A stretch of 64,000 bases of DNA, from assembly GCA_039029135.1 (NCBI GenBank), contig JBCCGT010000001.1:499748-563747 (forward strand), given 5' to 3'. A program made the position numbers and the translations under genes. The first letter of the stretch is position 1. The number at the start of each line of letters is the position of its first letter. Shown here piece after piece: positions 38,928 through 48,100 of this stretch. The DNA comes from JALZVT01 sp039029135. GTDB lineage: Bacteria; Pseudomonadota; Gammaproteobacteria; Pseudomonadales; Azotimanducaceae. Under the pieces are notes generated by a model. That model had not been told where the DNA came from and made no database searches. It saw only the letters and a list, made by a program, of their open reading frames with translations.

Positions 38928-38995
38928 CTGGACACCCATCCACCCCGGCGCCCAGGTCAGGCTGGGCTCGGCGCTACTGCTGGACACCCATCCAC
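38928..38995. repeat. 16-base direct repeat flanking a hairpin
   Basis: CTGGACACCCATCCAC occurs at 38928-38943 and again at 38980-38995. Between them GCCCAG (38950-38955) and CTGGGC (38962-38967) form a perfect 6-base-pair stem. The arrangement is not a CRISPR array: there are only two copies and a short spacer. Confidence 0.7.
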
Positions 38996-39025
38996 TAGCG
39001 CGCCCTGGACAGGCTTCCACCAAGA

Positions 39026-39178
39026 TCACCTTGGATATTCCATCGGAGGAATTCCGTTGGGCACCCACAGGCTTGTTCCGCATCCCAGGCACGGCATCTG
39101 TTCGGCACACCACTGCAGAGTCACAGGTGTTGGCGCGATAACCATCGCCAGCCGCCGAACTGTCAAAGCAGAACCCAT
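39026..39178 (-). CDS. Possible 50-residue Cys-rich small protein or remnant
   Basis: From ATG 39178 the minus strand reads 50 codons to TGA. The sequence has WCAEQMPCLGCGTSLWVP, with Cys spacing C-x5-C-x2-C that resembles half of a zinc ribbon. There is no Shine-Dalgarno. It may be a degraded end of a longer gene, a real small protein, or chance. I do not recognise a family. Confidence 0.25.
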   Translation of the reverse strand: MGSALTVRRLAMVIAPTPVTLQWCAEQMPCLGCGTSLWVPNGIPPMEYPR

Positions 39179-39354
39179 ATACGGAGATTTTGTTTCTACT
39201 TTCGATGAAGGATTATGCTGATTCCGTTGCTTTTACATCGAGAAGCCCCTACCAGCATCGGTGTGCCTCTAATCGCAACACCATCGGGCCTGCCGCCAGC
39301 TCACCCGCGCTTGCGCTATCATCGCCACAGCGGGACGCGAATAAGGAGGTTCAC

Positions 39355-40383
39355 ATGTTCGTCAGCGTCGAGTTTGGCGGCAGCAGCGGGCACTCGGGTG
39401 TCCTGCTTACCGGGCTGGGCCCCAAGAGCTGCTTTCTGCATCTCACGGGCACCTCCTACCCCAAGAAACCCTATGCGGTCCACGGCTCCGCGACCGGCGA
39501 CGCGCCGCAGCTGACGCGCGATCTGACCTGCCGCACGCTCATCCCCTCTGTCGAAGACGGCAACAAATACGGGATCAGCGAACTGAAGGCGCTGGAATAC
39601 TGGCGCTACTACAAGGCCAAAACCTATACCCACAAAGAGCACGGTCGAGTGTGGCGTGAAAGCGGTCGACAACAGGCTCTCAATCACAAGTACAGCAACT
39701 ACAACCACAACTGTGCGCTGTTCGCCAACCGCCTCCTGCTGGCCGCAATGATCGACACACAGATCGAGGATCCCACCTGCTTCAAGGCCCTGATCTCAAC
39801 ACCACGCTGGTTTATCAATCGCAGCCGCAAAGTTAGAGACCAGGTGCTTGGCAGGACAAATGACGAGGTCATCTACGGCTACAGGTTAGAGAATCTGCAC
39901 AACGAGACGATGCGCGAGACTTACTCGAGCAAGGACAACCTCTACGACGGTGCGGCAGAACCGGTTTCTGACCACCAATCCGGCCGGGTGCTGCCGGACG
40001 TATACGGCGCGTTAGAGAAGTACAGCCTGCCCGGGCATCGTGCGCGCGAAGTGCAAGGGCTGCTGCAGCGCCCCTTGCCGGAGGCACTGCAAGCGCTCGA
40101 AAGTGAAAGCAGGAAAGACATACAAGAAGGGCTGCCGCTACAGACGAAGGGGGTCATGAGGCAAGCCCTGCAAGACCTGCATCCGAAGTATCACAACACG
40201 CGGAAGGACGAATCGTGGCGGGAACACAAACACAAGTTTCAGGCGAACCCAACAGAGCGTCCAGGCCTAATAAAGAGGTCTGCTGAAGACGCCCAGAACC
40301 TGGATATCACGAAACTTGAGACCATCATCAAAAGCTACGAGAGCAAGCTGCTGGATACCTTCCTACAGGACAATCGCCTCTAG
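39355..40383 (+). CDS. Unknown protein, possible permuted papain-fold (NlpC/P60-like) enzyme
   Basis: A 342-residue soluble protein with a strong ribosome site (AAGGAGG, 4 bases before ATG 39355). It opens with beta-rich sequence and GHSGVLLTG (His 13); NYNHNCALFANRLL follows, with Cys 120. His-before-Cys order with an xNCxxF-like motif is the layout of permuted NlpC/P60 and LRAT-type enzymes (YiiX, LRAT). The rest (about 170-342) is charged, helical and unrecognised. It has no signal peptide. A cell-wall amidase, acyltransferase or toxin role is inference only. It is flanked by noncoding gaps on both sides. Confidence 0.5.
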   Translation: MFVSVEFGGSSGHSGVLLTGLGPKSCFLHLTGTSYPKKPYAVHGSATGDAPQLTRDLTCRTLIPSVEDGNKYGISELKALEYWRYYKAKTYTHKEHGRVWRESGRQQALNHKYSNYNHNCALFANRLLLAAMIDTQIEDPTCFKALISTPRWFINRSRKVRDQVLGRTNDEVIYGYRLENLHNETMRETYSSKDNLYDGAAEPVSDHQSGRVLPDVYGALEKYSLPGHRAREVQGLLQRPLPEALQALESESRKDIQEGLPLQTKGVMRQALQDLHPKYHNTRKDESWREHKHKFQANPTERPGLIKRSAEDAQNLDITKLETIIKSYESKLLDTFLQDNRL

Positions 40384-40702
40384 ATCCGCCAGGTTTCGAT
40401 CGAGGGCCAGCGCGCGCAGGCAACGCCCGCGGTCCTAGCAACGCTACAGCCTGTACACCTGTAAAGCAGCCAAGACCGGCCACACCCTCGGCGCGTGGCA
40501 GTCTGACCTGCCGCGAGTCGAGATCGGTCTGACCCGGCTCCGCGAAGGGCGACGACACCATCTACGACACTATGTTGTCATCACCGTGGCGGCATCTCGG
40601 TGAGGGCCATTTCCTGCTACGCTATGCGCCCCGAAATTTTCGTGTCGCCGGGCTCGCATCACATCGACCCCCGGAGACTGGATTGGATCGACAGGAGCCC
40701 AC
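40384..40702. other. Intergenic region before icd, no gene seen
   Basis: No coding frame with a ribosome site is visible in these 319 bases. The last bases hold ACAGGAGC, the ribosome site of the isocitrate dehydrogenase gene. The promoter could not be placed. Confidence 0.5.
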
Positions 40703-42925
40703 GTGAGCACACCTCGCATTGTCTACACCTACACCGACGAAGCCCCCGCCCTAGCAACGCACTCATTCTTACCGATTATCCGCAAGTTCACCGATGCCGC
40801 CGGCGTCGAGGTCGCGCTGAGCGATATCTCCCTCGCCGCCCGTGCCCTCGCCGCATTCCCCGAGCACCTCACCGAAGCACAGCGAACCCCGGACAACCTG
40901 GCGCTGCTGGGCGAGCTCACCGGCGATCCGGCCGCCAACATCATCAAGCTGCCGAACATTTCCGCATCCGTACCGCAGCTTGAGGAGTGCATCGAAGAGC
41001 TACAGAAGCAGGGCTTCAAGCTACCCGACTACCCCGCCAACCCGAGCACAGACGAAGAGCACGCCATCAATGCGCGATATGCCAAGGTGCTCGGCAGTGC
41101 GGTTAACCCCGTGCTGCGCGAAGGCAACTCGGATCGGCGCGCGCCCGCGGCCGTCAAGCGCTACGCAAAGAAATTCCCGCATTCGATGGGCAAGTGGAGT
41201 CAGGCTTCATCTACGCATGTTGCGCACATGCGTGAGGGAGACTTCTACCACTCCGAGGTCTCCACGACACTCGATCAGGCGCAAACCCTGCGCATCGAAC
41301 TCGCGCAGGCGGACGGCACGGTAATCGTCTTGAAAGAAGGGATTACGGTAGATGCCGGCGAAGTCATCGACGCCGCCTTCATGGACGTGGCCAAGCTGCG
41401 CACCTTCCTCGCCGAAGAGTACGAGGGCGCGCGGCGCGCCGGGCTACTGCTGTCCGTCCACCTCAAAGCGACGATGATGAAGGTCAGTGACCCGATCATC
41501 TTCGGTCATGCGGTATGGGTCTACTATCGAGAAGCGTTCGAAAAGCACGCCGACAAGTTTGCCCGCTTAGAAGTGAACCCCAACCACGGGATGGAGCACG
41601 TCCTGGCCAAGGTCAAAGAGCTGGGGTTTTCGGAGCGCAACGAGGTCGAGGCCGATCTACTTGCCTGCCGCGAGAGGCGGCCCGGTCTGGCCATGGTCGA
41701 TTCCGACAAGGGCATCACTAACCTCCACGTGCCGTCAGACATCATCGTCGACGCGTCCATGCCGGCGATGATTCGCATCGGCGGCCAGATGTGGGCGGCC
41801 GACGGCAATCCGCGAGACAGCAAGTGCATCATCCCCGACTCGTCGTATGCCACGATGTATCAGGAGGTGATCAACTTCTGCAAGCATCACGACGCCTTCG
41901 ATCCGACCACCATGGGCACGGTGCAGAACATCGGCCTGATGGCGAAGAAGGCGCAGGAGTACGGCTCCCACGACACCACGTTCGAGATGCCGGCAACCGG
42001 CACCGTTCGCGTCGTCGCCGAGGACGGCAGCGTCGTTCTGCAGCATGACCAGGTCAGCGCGGGTGACATCTGGCGCATGTGCAAGACCAAGGACGAGTCC
42101 ATTCGCGACTGGGTCGGACTCGCCGTGCGCCGTTCACGCGAGTCTGGCATTCCCGTCGTGTTCTGGCTGGATCGCTACCGCGGCCACGACGCACAGATCA
42201 TCCGTAAGGTACGAACCTATCTGAAGGACCACGACACCGAAGATCTCGACATTCAGATCATGAGCATCGACACCGCCGTGCGGCACACGATGGAGCGCGT
42301 CCGCCACGGTGATGACTGCATCGCCGCAACCGGCAACGTGCTGCGTGACTACTTGACCGACCTGTTCCCGATTCTCGAATTGGGTACCAGCGCGAAGATG
42401 TACTCCATCGTGCCGCTGATCAAAGGCGGCGGCCTCTATGAAACCGGCGCCGGCGGGTCCGCGCCGAAACACGTTCAGCAGTTCGAAGCGGAGAACCATC
42501 TGCGCTGGGACAGCCTGGGCGAATTCCTGGCGCTCGCAGTGTCACTCGCGGACGTCGCGACGAAGTCTGCCAATCCGCGCGCCAAGGTGTTGGCGGACGC
42601 ACTGGACGCTGCCACGGGCAAGTGGCTGGAAGAAAATCGCTCCCCGTCGCGCAAGACCGGAGAGCCGGACAACCGCGCCAGTCACTACTACCTCGCGATG
42701 TACTGGGCCGAAGCCGTAGCAGCACAAGACGACGATGCGGAGTTGAAGGAACAGTTCGGGCCGCTCGCCGTGAAGCTGGCGGAACACGAAGAAGCGATCA
42801 TCAAAGAGCTCGTGGACTGCCAGGGCGGCCCGGTCGATCTCAAGGGCTACTACCACGTGGATCAGGATCTCGCCGATCAGGCGATGCGTCCGAGCGCCAC
42901 GTTGAACGCGATTCTCGACGCGTAG
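40703..42925 (+). CDS. icd2: Monomeric NADP-dependent isocitrate dehydrogenase
   Basis: A 740-residue TCA-cycle enzyme that converts isocitrate to 2-oxoglutarate and makes NADPH. The length and motifs identify the monomeric (IDH-II) class: IVYTYTDEAPALAT, IIKLPNISASVPQL, LREGNSDRRAP, NPNHGMEHVL and NIGLMAKKAQEYGSHD. The GTG start at 40703 is preceded by AGGAGC. A perfect 13-base inverted repeat lies 12 bases past the stop. The more common dimeric Icd is not in this window. Confidence 0.96.
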   Translation: MSTPRIVYTYTDEAPALATHSFLPIIRKFTDAAGVEVALSDISLAARALAAFPEHLTEAQRTPDNLALLGELTGDPAANIIKLPNISASVPQLEECIEELQKQGFKLPDYPANPSTDEEHAINARYAKVLGSAVNPVLREGNSDRRAPAAVKRYAKKFPHSMGKWSQASSTHVAHMREGDFYHSEVSTTLDQAQTLRIELAQADGTVIVLKEGITVDAGEVIDAAFMDVAKLRTFLAEEYEGARRAGLLLSVHLKATMMKVSDPIIFGHAVWVYYREAFEKHADKFARLEVNPNHGMEHVLAKVKELGFSERNEVEADLLACRERRPGLAMVDSDKGITNLHVPSDIIVDASMPAMIRIGGQMWAADGNPRDSKCIIPDSSYATMYQEVINFCKHHDAFDPTTMGTVQNIGLMAKKAQEYGSHDTTFEMPATGTVRVVAEDGSVVLQHDQVSAGDIWRMCKTKDESIRDWVGLAVRRSRESGIPVVFWLDRYRGHDAQIIRKVRTYLKDHDTEDLDIQIMSIDTAVRHTMERVRHGDDCIAATGNVLRDYLTDLFPILELGTSAKMYSIVPLIKGGGLYETGAGGSAPKHVQQFEAENHLRWDSLGEFLALAVSLADVATKSANPRAKVLADALDAATGKWLEENRSPSRKTGEPDNRASHYYLAMYWAEAVAAQDDDAELKEQFGPLAVKLAEHEEAIIKELVDCQGGPVDLKGYYHVDQDLADQAMRPSATLNAILDA

Positions 42926-42937
42926 TACGGCCTGTGG

Positions 42938-42967
42938 ATCCTGGGTCGACCGGAGTCGACCCAGGAT
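42938..42967 (+). promoter_or_regulatory. 13-base-pair perfect hairpin covering the next ribosome site
   Basis: ATCCTGGGTCGAC (42938-42950) and GTCGACCCAGGAT (42955-42967) are exact inverted copies around CGGA. The 3' arm contains AGGA, the only plausible ribosome site for ATG 42977. It may act as the icd terminator (no U-run) or fold over the ribosome site of the methyltransferase gene. Confidence 0.7.
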
Positions 42968-42976
42968 GTGAGCCGC

Positions 42977-44071
42977 ATGGATGAGCGCGCGATACAGAGA
43001 CTGAGCGGTCGTCTTGATGCGCACTGGGCGCAGCTCGTCGAGATCGTTGGTCAGCTGGCAAACGTGCTGCGGTCTACACCACCAAGAAACGTCCATGAAT
43101 TGCGTGGCCTCGTCAGGGCCATAGACGCGGCCGTTCTCGGGCTGAACCCCATCATGCTCGACGTCAATCGCGAACTCGCTGCGGCAGCAGCAGGGACGAC
43201 CCAGCTCAGACAGATCGAACTGGTTTCGCGCATAAACAACCACCGGGCAGCCGCACACCGCTGGCACCAGATCCGCGACCTCGTCGAGCGCCAGAGCAAC
43301 GAACCGCGCACCAGGCTGATGCGCCCGGTTCCCAGCACGAGACGCTTTCGAGACGAGCAGACGCGCCTCGCCGACGACCTGTTCAACGCGCTGCACACGG
43401 CCATTTCCAAGTCAAAGCAGGATCCTGCAGCAGCGAGTCTCGGCGCGTTTCCTGACATCGGCCTCAACAACAGCGATTTTGTGGAACTCACACACGCCGC
43501 CTATCGCGTTCTTATGGCTATGGGTCGAGCGTCCGGCAGCTTCCTGGACGTGGGTTGTGGCGCCGGTATCAAACTCATCGGGGCGTCACGATTCTTCGGC
43601 GACGTGGCCGGAATCGATGTGGACGCGGGCTACATCAGTACCGCACGCCAACTTCTGCGCGATGCGAACCTTGGCCGCGTAACGCTGATTCACGGTAACG
43701 CTTTGACGTTCGAGCACTACGGTCACTACGACCTGATCTACTTCTTCCGACCGCTGCGTGACGATGCGCTGCTGCTGGAACTAGAGCGCCGCATCGCCAC
43801 AAACGCGGCTGACGGGACACTGCTGCTGGCGCCCTACGTCGGCTTCGGCTACCGCTTTCGCGAGCTGGGATGCCGGCGGCTGGCCCGCGGTCTCTACATC
43901 AAGGGAGCGGGATACAGAGAGGCGCAGGCGCTGGTTCGACGCGCGATCTGGACCGGTCCTGCCGTGCGCCCGCCTCGCGATCCTCTGCCAGGATTGTGGG
44001 AGCCTGTCCTGCGCGCCTCACACGCCTGGGGGTTCGACGTAAATCGCGCCGGCCGCCTGGACGGCGCCTGA
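42977..44071 (+). CDS. SAM-dependent methyltransferase with helical N-terminus
   Basis: A 364-residue protein. Residues about 1-170 are helical and unrecognised. A class I methyltransferase fold follows with FLDVGCGAGIKL (Asp near 191), VAGIDVDAGYI, IHGNALTFE and YDLIYFFRPL. The C-terminal part (about 285-364) is Arg-rich. The start could be GTG 42968 or ATG 42977; the latter is chosen because AGGA lies about 10 bases upstream. It follows icd after a hairpin and is convergent with the deacetylase gene. The target is unknown. Confidence 0.78.
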   Translation: MDERAIQRLSGRLDAHWAQLVEIVGQLANVLRSTPPRNVHELRGLVRAIDAAVLGLNPIMLDVNRELAAAAAGTTQLRQIELVSRINNHRAAAHRWHQIRDLVERQSNEPRTRLMRPVPSTRRFRDEQTRLADDLFNALHTAISKSKQDPAAASLGAFPDIGLNNSDFVELTHAAYRVLMAMGRASGSFLDVGCGAGIKLIGASRFFGDVAGIDVDAGYISTARQLLRDANLGRVTLIHGNALTFEHYGHYDLIYFFRPLRDDALLLELERRIATNAADGTLLLAPYVGFGYRFRELGCRRLARGLYIKGAGYREAQALVRRAIWTGPAVRPPRDPLPGLWEPVLRASHAWGFDVNRAGRLDGA

Positions 44072-44092
44072 CGAACGGTCTGCAACAACCCG

Positions 44093-45091
44093 CTACCGCC
44101 AGGTCGTTTCGGTACGCAGGGCGCGCGCAAAACGCTCCATATTCCAGCCGCCAAAAACCATCGTCCGTCGCAGCAGGTGCGGATGACTCGCGAAGTTGTT
44201 GACGCCCTGTGTCACTGTCACCGAAAGCGCATGCTCAGACGCCACAATCTCCCGCACGACCTGCTGGTCCGTCGCGCCGTAGGGATAAGCGAAAGCAAAA
44301 ACGTCGTTGCCACCCAGGACCCGTTCGAGACGCTGCTTCGGTTCCACGACCTCCTGGCGTACCCGGCGCATGTACTCATCGCCGCTTTCACCGTCAACGC
44401 GCCTGGTTAGATTCGCATGCGATTTGGAATGGGATTGGATCTCAATCAGACCAGAGTCCAGCATTTCTTCCATCTGCCGCGTCTTCAATCCACCCCGATT
44501 CATGAAATCGGAGTAAATGAAGACCGTACAGGGATAGCCAAACTCTTTGAGCAGCGGAAACGCAACGCGATACGCAGATTGATAGCCGTCATCGATCGTG
44601 AGCACCACAGCCTTCGACGGCAAACCGGCCTCACCCTGCAAGTAACGCTGAAACTCGGAGAGCGAGACCACTCTGAAGTTATTGTCACGTAAGTAGACAA
44701 GCTGTTCGCGAAACGACTCCGGCGTCACCATCATGCGACTGGGGCGCGGTCCAAAACGATGATAAGCAAGTATCGGTACAACTTGCTGCGTACGCTGATG
44801 CACACCACCCGGATTGAACCAGCGCTTGGGAATCACGACGACACGACGCGGATTGTCGGACGGCGGGTTGGCTTCTTTAATTCGCCAGTCGTACTCCGCT
44901 CGGCCGAGAAACCGTTGCGCAAGATCCTCATCAGAAAGGCGCGCATCGGCCAACACCACCAGATGGCTGTCGGATTCGGACAGCACGCGATAGTCCGCCG
45001 CGTACAAAAGCGACGCATACAAAGACCCGAATCCCGCGAACAAAAACGTGCAGATGAGTTTCTTGTAACGCCTAGAGGGTCGATCTAGCAT
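44093..45091 (-). CDS. Polysaccharide deacetylase (NodB domain), exported
   Basis: A 332-residue envelope enzyme. An N-terminal membrane or signal helix (about 11-31) is followed by a small domain (about 34-75, resembling a LysM-like or TPR-poor fold), then the CE4/NodB domain. Key residues are the catalytic Asp pair in TIDDGY (167-168), the metal-binding HSKSH (221-225) and FAFAYPYGATDQQ. The family removes N- or O-acetyl groups from glycans. It diverges from the T6SS kinase gene with only 35 bases between starts, so the two may share control. Confidence 0.85.
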   Translation of the reverse strand: MLDRPSRRYKKLICTFLFAGFGSLYASLLYAADYRVLSESDSHLVVLADARLSDEDLAQRFLGRAEYDWRIKEANPPSDNPRRVVVIPKRWFNPGGVHQRTQQVVPILAYHRFGPRPSRMMVTPESFREQLVYLRDNNFRVVSLSEFQRYLQGEAGLPSKAVVLTIDDGYQSAYRVAFPLLKEFGYPCTVFIYSDFMNRGGLKTRQMEEMLDSGLIEIQSHSKSHANLTRRVDGESGDEYMRRVRQEVVEPKQRLERVLGGNDVFAFAYPYGATDQQVVREIVASEHALSVTVTQGVNNFASHPHLLRRTMVFGGWNMERFARALRTETTWR

Positions 45092-45126
45092 GGATGAACG
45101 GGATATAGGATTGCACTTGAATTAAC

Positions 45127-48100
45127 GTGGCCGAGACTCCGCCTTCACATCCGAATGCTCTGCCGACCGGCTACCTCCTGCGCGAGTATCGCATAGAGGA
45201 AGTGCTCGGCGTGGGCGGCTTTGGCATAACCTATCGCGCCAAGCACGAGTCGTTCAACAACAAGTACGTTGCGATCAAGGAATACCTGCCAGCGACGCAG
45301 GCATTTCGCACGATCGATTCTCGCGTTGACCTGCTCTCCAACGGCGATCAGACGACTTTCGATTGGGGCTTAGAGCGCTTCTTCGACGAAGCCAATCATC
45401 TACACGATTTACGCCACCCCAGCATCGTTGCAGTAGAAAACGTCTTTAAGGAAAACGGCACGGCGTACATGGTGATGGACGTCGTCAGAGGCGTCAGCAC
45501 CGCCGAACTCATCAAGCAGCGCACCGTACTGACTGAAACCCAGCTGTGGTCGCTGTTCGATCAGCTCACCGACGCGCTGCGAACGATTCACGAAGCGGGC
45601 TTGATCCACCGCGACATCTCGCCGTCGAACATTTTGTTTCGTCAGCGTGCTCAACGCGCGGTACTGATCGACTTCGGTTCTTCAAAGGCACAGCTAGAAC
45701 AAACACAGCTGGCGTCGGGTGGCGACCACACACGCATATTCACGCCGGGCTATGCACCGCTAGAGCAGCACGAGGGGACGCCGCAGGATCAGCGCAGCGA
45801 CGTCTACGGCCTGGCGGCCTCGCTGTATCACCTTGCGCTGCACGTACGTCCTGCGCCTTCGGCGCAGCGCGCTGGCGCGTTACGCAGCGGCCAGGACCCG
45901 CTAATTCCGGCGAGAGAAATCGGCGCGGGTCGCTTCAGCAAGGAATTTCTCGAGACGCTGGATCGAGGCCTCGCGCTGCTGCCCGAGCATCGTCCGGCGA
46001 GCGTCAACGATTGGTGCAACTTCGCGCACAAGAGCCGCGATCAGACGATTACCAAGCCACTGCCGGTGGAATTGCTGCGCGAAATGGCCGAGGAATCGGA
46101 TCGCGACCACACCACCAGCGACAAGTCGGCCGGCACAAATCCGATAACCCACTGGCTGGCTGGCATACTGCCGCCGGACCTCGCGCGGCGCATCCCGACG
46201 AGCTTTGCCAAAACCGATTGGTCGGTCAGGAATCTGGGAATCGCGGCGGCAGCCTTTGTGGGTCTGCTACTGCTGGCGCATGCGACCCACATGGTCGACC
46301 TGCCCGGAATCACTACCAGCGATCGACTCATTGAGCGCGCGGCGCGCACGCTCAAGCGCGGACCACTAGAGCCGGAAACTCTGCTCGAGGCGTCCAGCGA
46401 TTTCACCAAAGCCAAACTGTTGGGCAACGGTTCAGATCGTGCCCGTACGGGTGAGCTGTTGTGTGAAGAAATCACCGCGTACCGGTCTGCTCTGGTCGAT
46501 CGTGATCTACACAGAGGTGAATCGTTGCTGCCCATCATCGACGGGTTGGCCAGCGACGTGGGCGCGACGGACTTCCCCATCGAGCAGTTGCGCTCCGCGT
46601 TCACCTACGAGTCGAGCTATCGCGATTTTGAAAACCTGTCCCAGAGCATCTTGCCGGGCGACGGCGACCTGGACCGACTGACCGAACTGCTTGCGCGGCT
46701 GGGTGGCATGACGTCGCCGTTGACACCGGCGCCCGCTGAACGCCTGGCCCAGGCCAGCAAGGTTGCTGACGCGCTGGGGGCAGCGAATGGCGCTGTGGCG
46801 GAACAGCGCTTTGCCGTTGCACTCGATCGGCTGGACGCAGCTCAGCAAGCCATCGCGAACATCAGCGACCGGCCACTCGAGTTCGCCAGTGCGCGCGCCA
46901 GCGTGCGTCAGGCGCGAAGCGATTTTGTCGCTCGCGAAACCCAGCAGGCCATTGATCAGTCGCTGGCTGAGCCGACAGCTACGGACGTTTTAACGACTGC
47001 GGGTGGCGCCATTAATCGTGTCCTGAACGTGGATCAAGGAGCCGAACGCGCAGTCCTGTGGCGCGATGTACTGAGTGTGATGGGCGCGGCCCTAGCGCGC
47101 GCCGAACAGGCCGAGACCGAGGAGGCGCTGGCTATCCTGTCGCAGGCCGATGCGCGTGCGCAGCGCGCGGGCATCAGCGCGGCGGCGTGGCGCGAGGTTT
47201 CGCTGCGCTACGAAAGCCTGGCCGCACAGAACGAACTCGATCAACGCCTCACCGCGTTGGTCGCCCAGCCGTTCGCCGAATCTCAGCAGGACAGTCTGCG
47301 AGAGTCGATAGAGCGGGCAGGCGCCGTGATCAATGCCGGTCGCGCGAGCCAGATGCTGCAGCAGCGGCGCGAGCTCGCCGATGCCGCGCTGCAGAGCGCC
47401 CGGGAGGTTGGATCACTGACAGCGCGAGAGGACTACGCCGGCGCAGACTCGCTAGCTTCCGGTTCCGCGGAAGGCCTCGCTGAGCTGGGCCTGCAACAAA
47501 GCCTACGCGAGGCGATCAATGGTGCGAGACGTCGCGACATAGCCGATCGGGAAGCGAAAGTACAAGGAGAGCTGCAGGTTTATCAGCTTGGCAACTCGCG
47601 CTCACCGCTGCGCTACCAGTTGGACCAGATCGATGCATTGCAGCCGGATCGTGCGCTGGTGAATGAAATTCGTGGCGTGTTAGCGCGATTGGATCGCGTC
47701 GAGCAGAGTGCCGGCGAGTCCGCCTTCGCCGCAGCTACCGAGGCGCTCAGGGGTATCCCGCTCGAGGTACAGACGCTCGCACTCGCACCCGGTTTCATAG
47801 ACAACCAGCTGGGGTGGCTGCAGGAACGCGCTGGGTACGCCGCCGCAAACGTGCGGGAAGCCGAACTGGCCCGATTGGCCAATGAGCCCCTCGACCCGCA
47901 GCTGCAGGACGGCGTCGCGACTCGATTGGATGAGGCTATCAAAGACCTGCAGCAGGCGGGATTTTCGGCTGCAAACCTGCAGTCGCTGGCTGGCATCGTG
48001 CCGCGCCTGCGCAGCATCAGCGAGCACGTCGAGTTTGGCCGTTTCTCCGCCGCGCGCGGCGACCTCGACACGCTTCGAGGCGAGCTCTCGGCGTCCGGCG

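Larger units (their letters stand above)
38797..39354. other. Divergent intergenic region with repeats and a possible small ORF
   Basis: This 558-base gap separates the MDR gene from the plus-strand protein at 39355. It contains a 16-base direct repeat with an intervening hairpin (38928-38995) and a 50-codon minus-strand frame with CxxC (39026-39178). A strong AAGGAGG ribosome site lies at 39344-39350. The mixture suggests remnants of an inserted element, but no transposase or terminal repeats were recognised. Confidence 0.45.

Noticed and set aside
38928..38995. Possible CRISPR unit
   Set aside because: There are only two copies of a 16-base repeat with a 36-base spacer, and no cas gene is in the window.
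38847..39221. 124-codon plus-strand frame across the repeat region
   Set aside because: It spans the direct repeat and hairpin, has no ribosome site and has Pro/His-rich noncoding composition.
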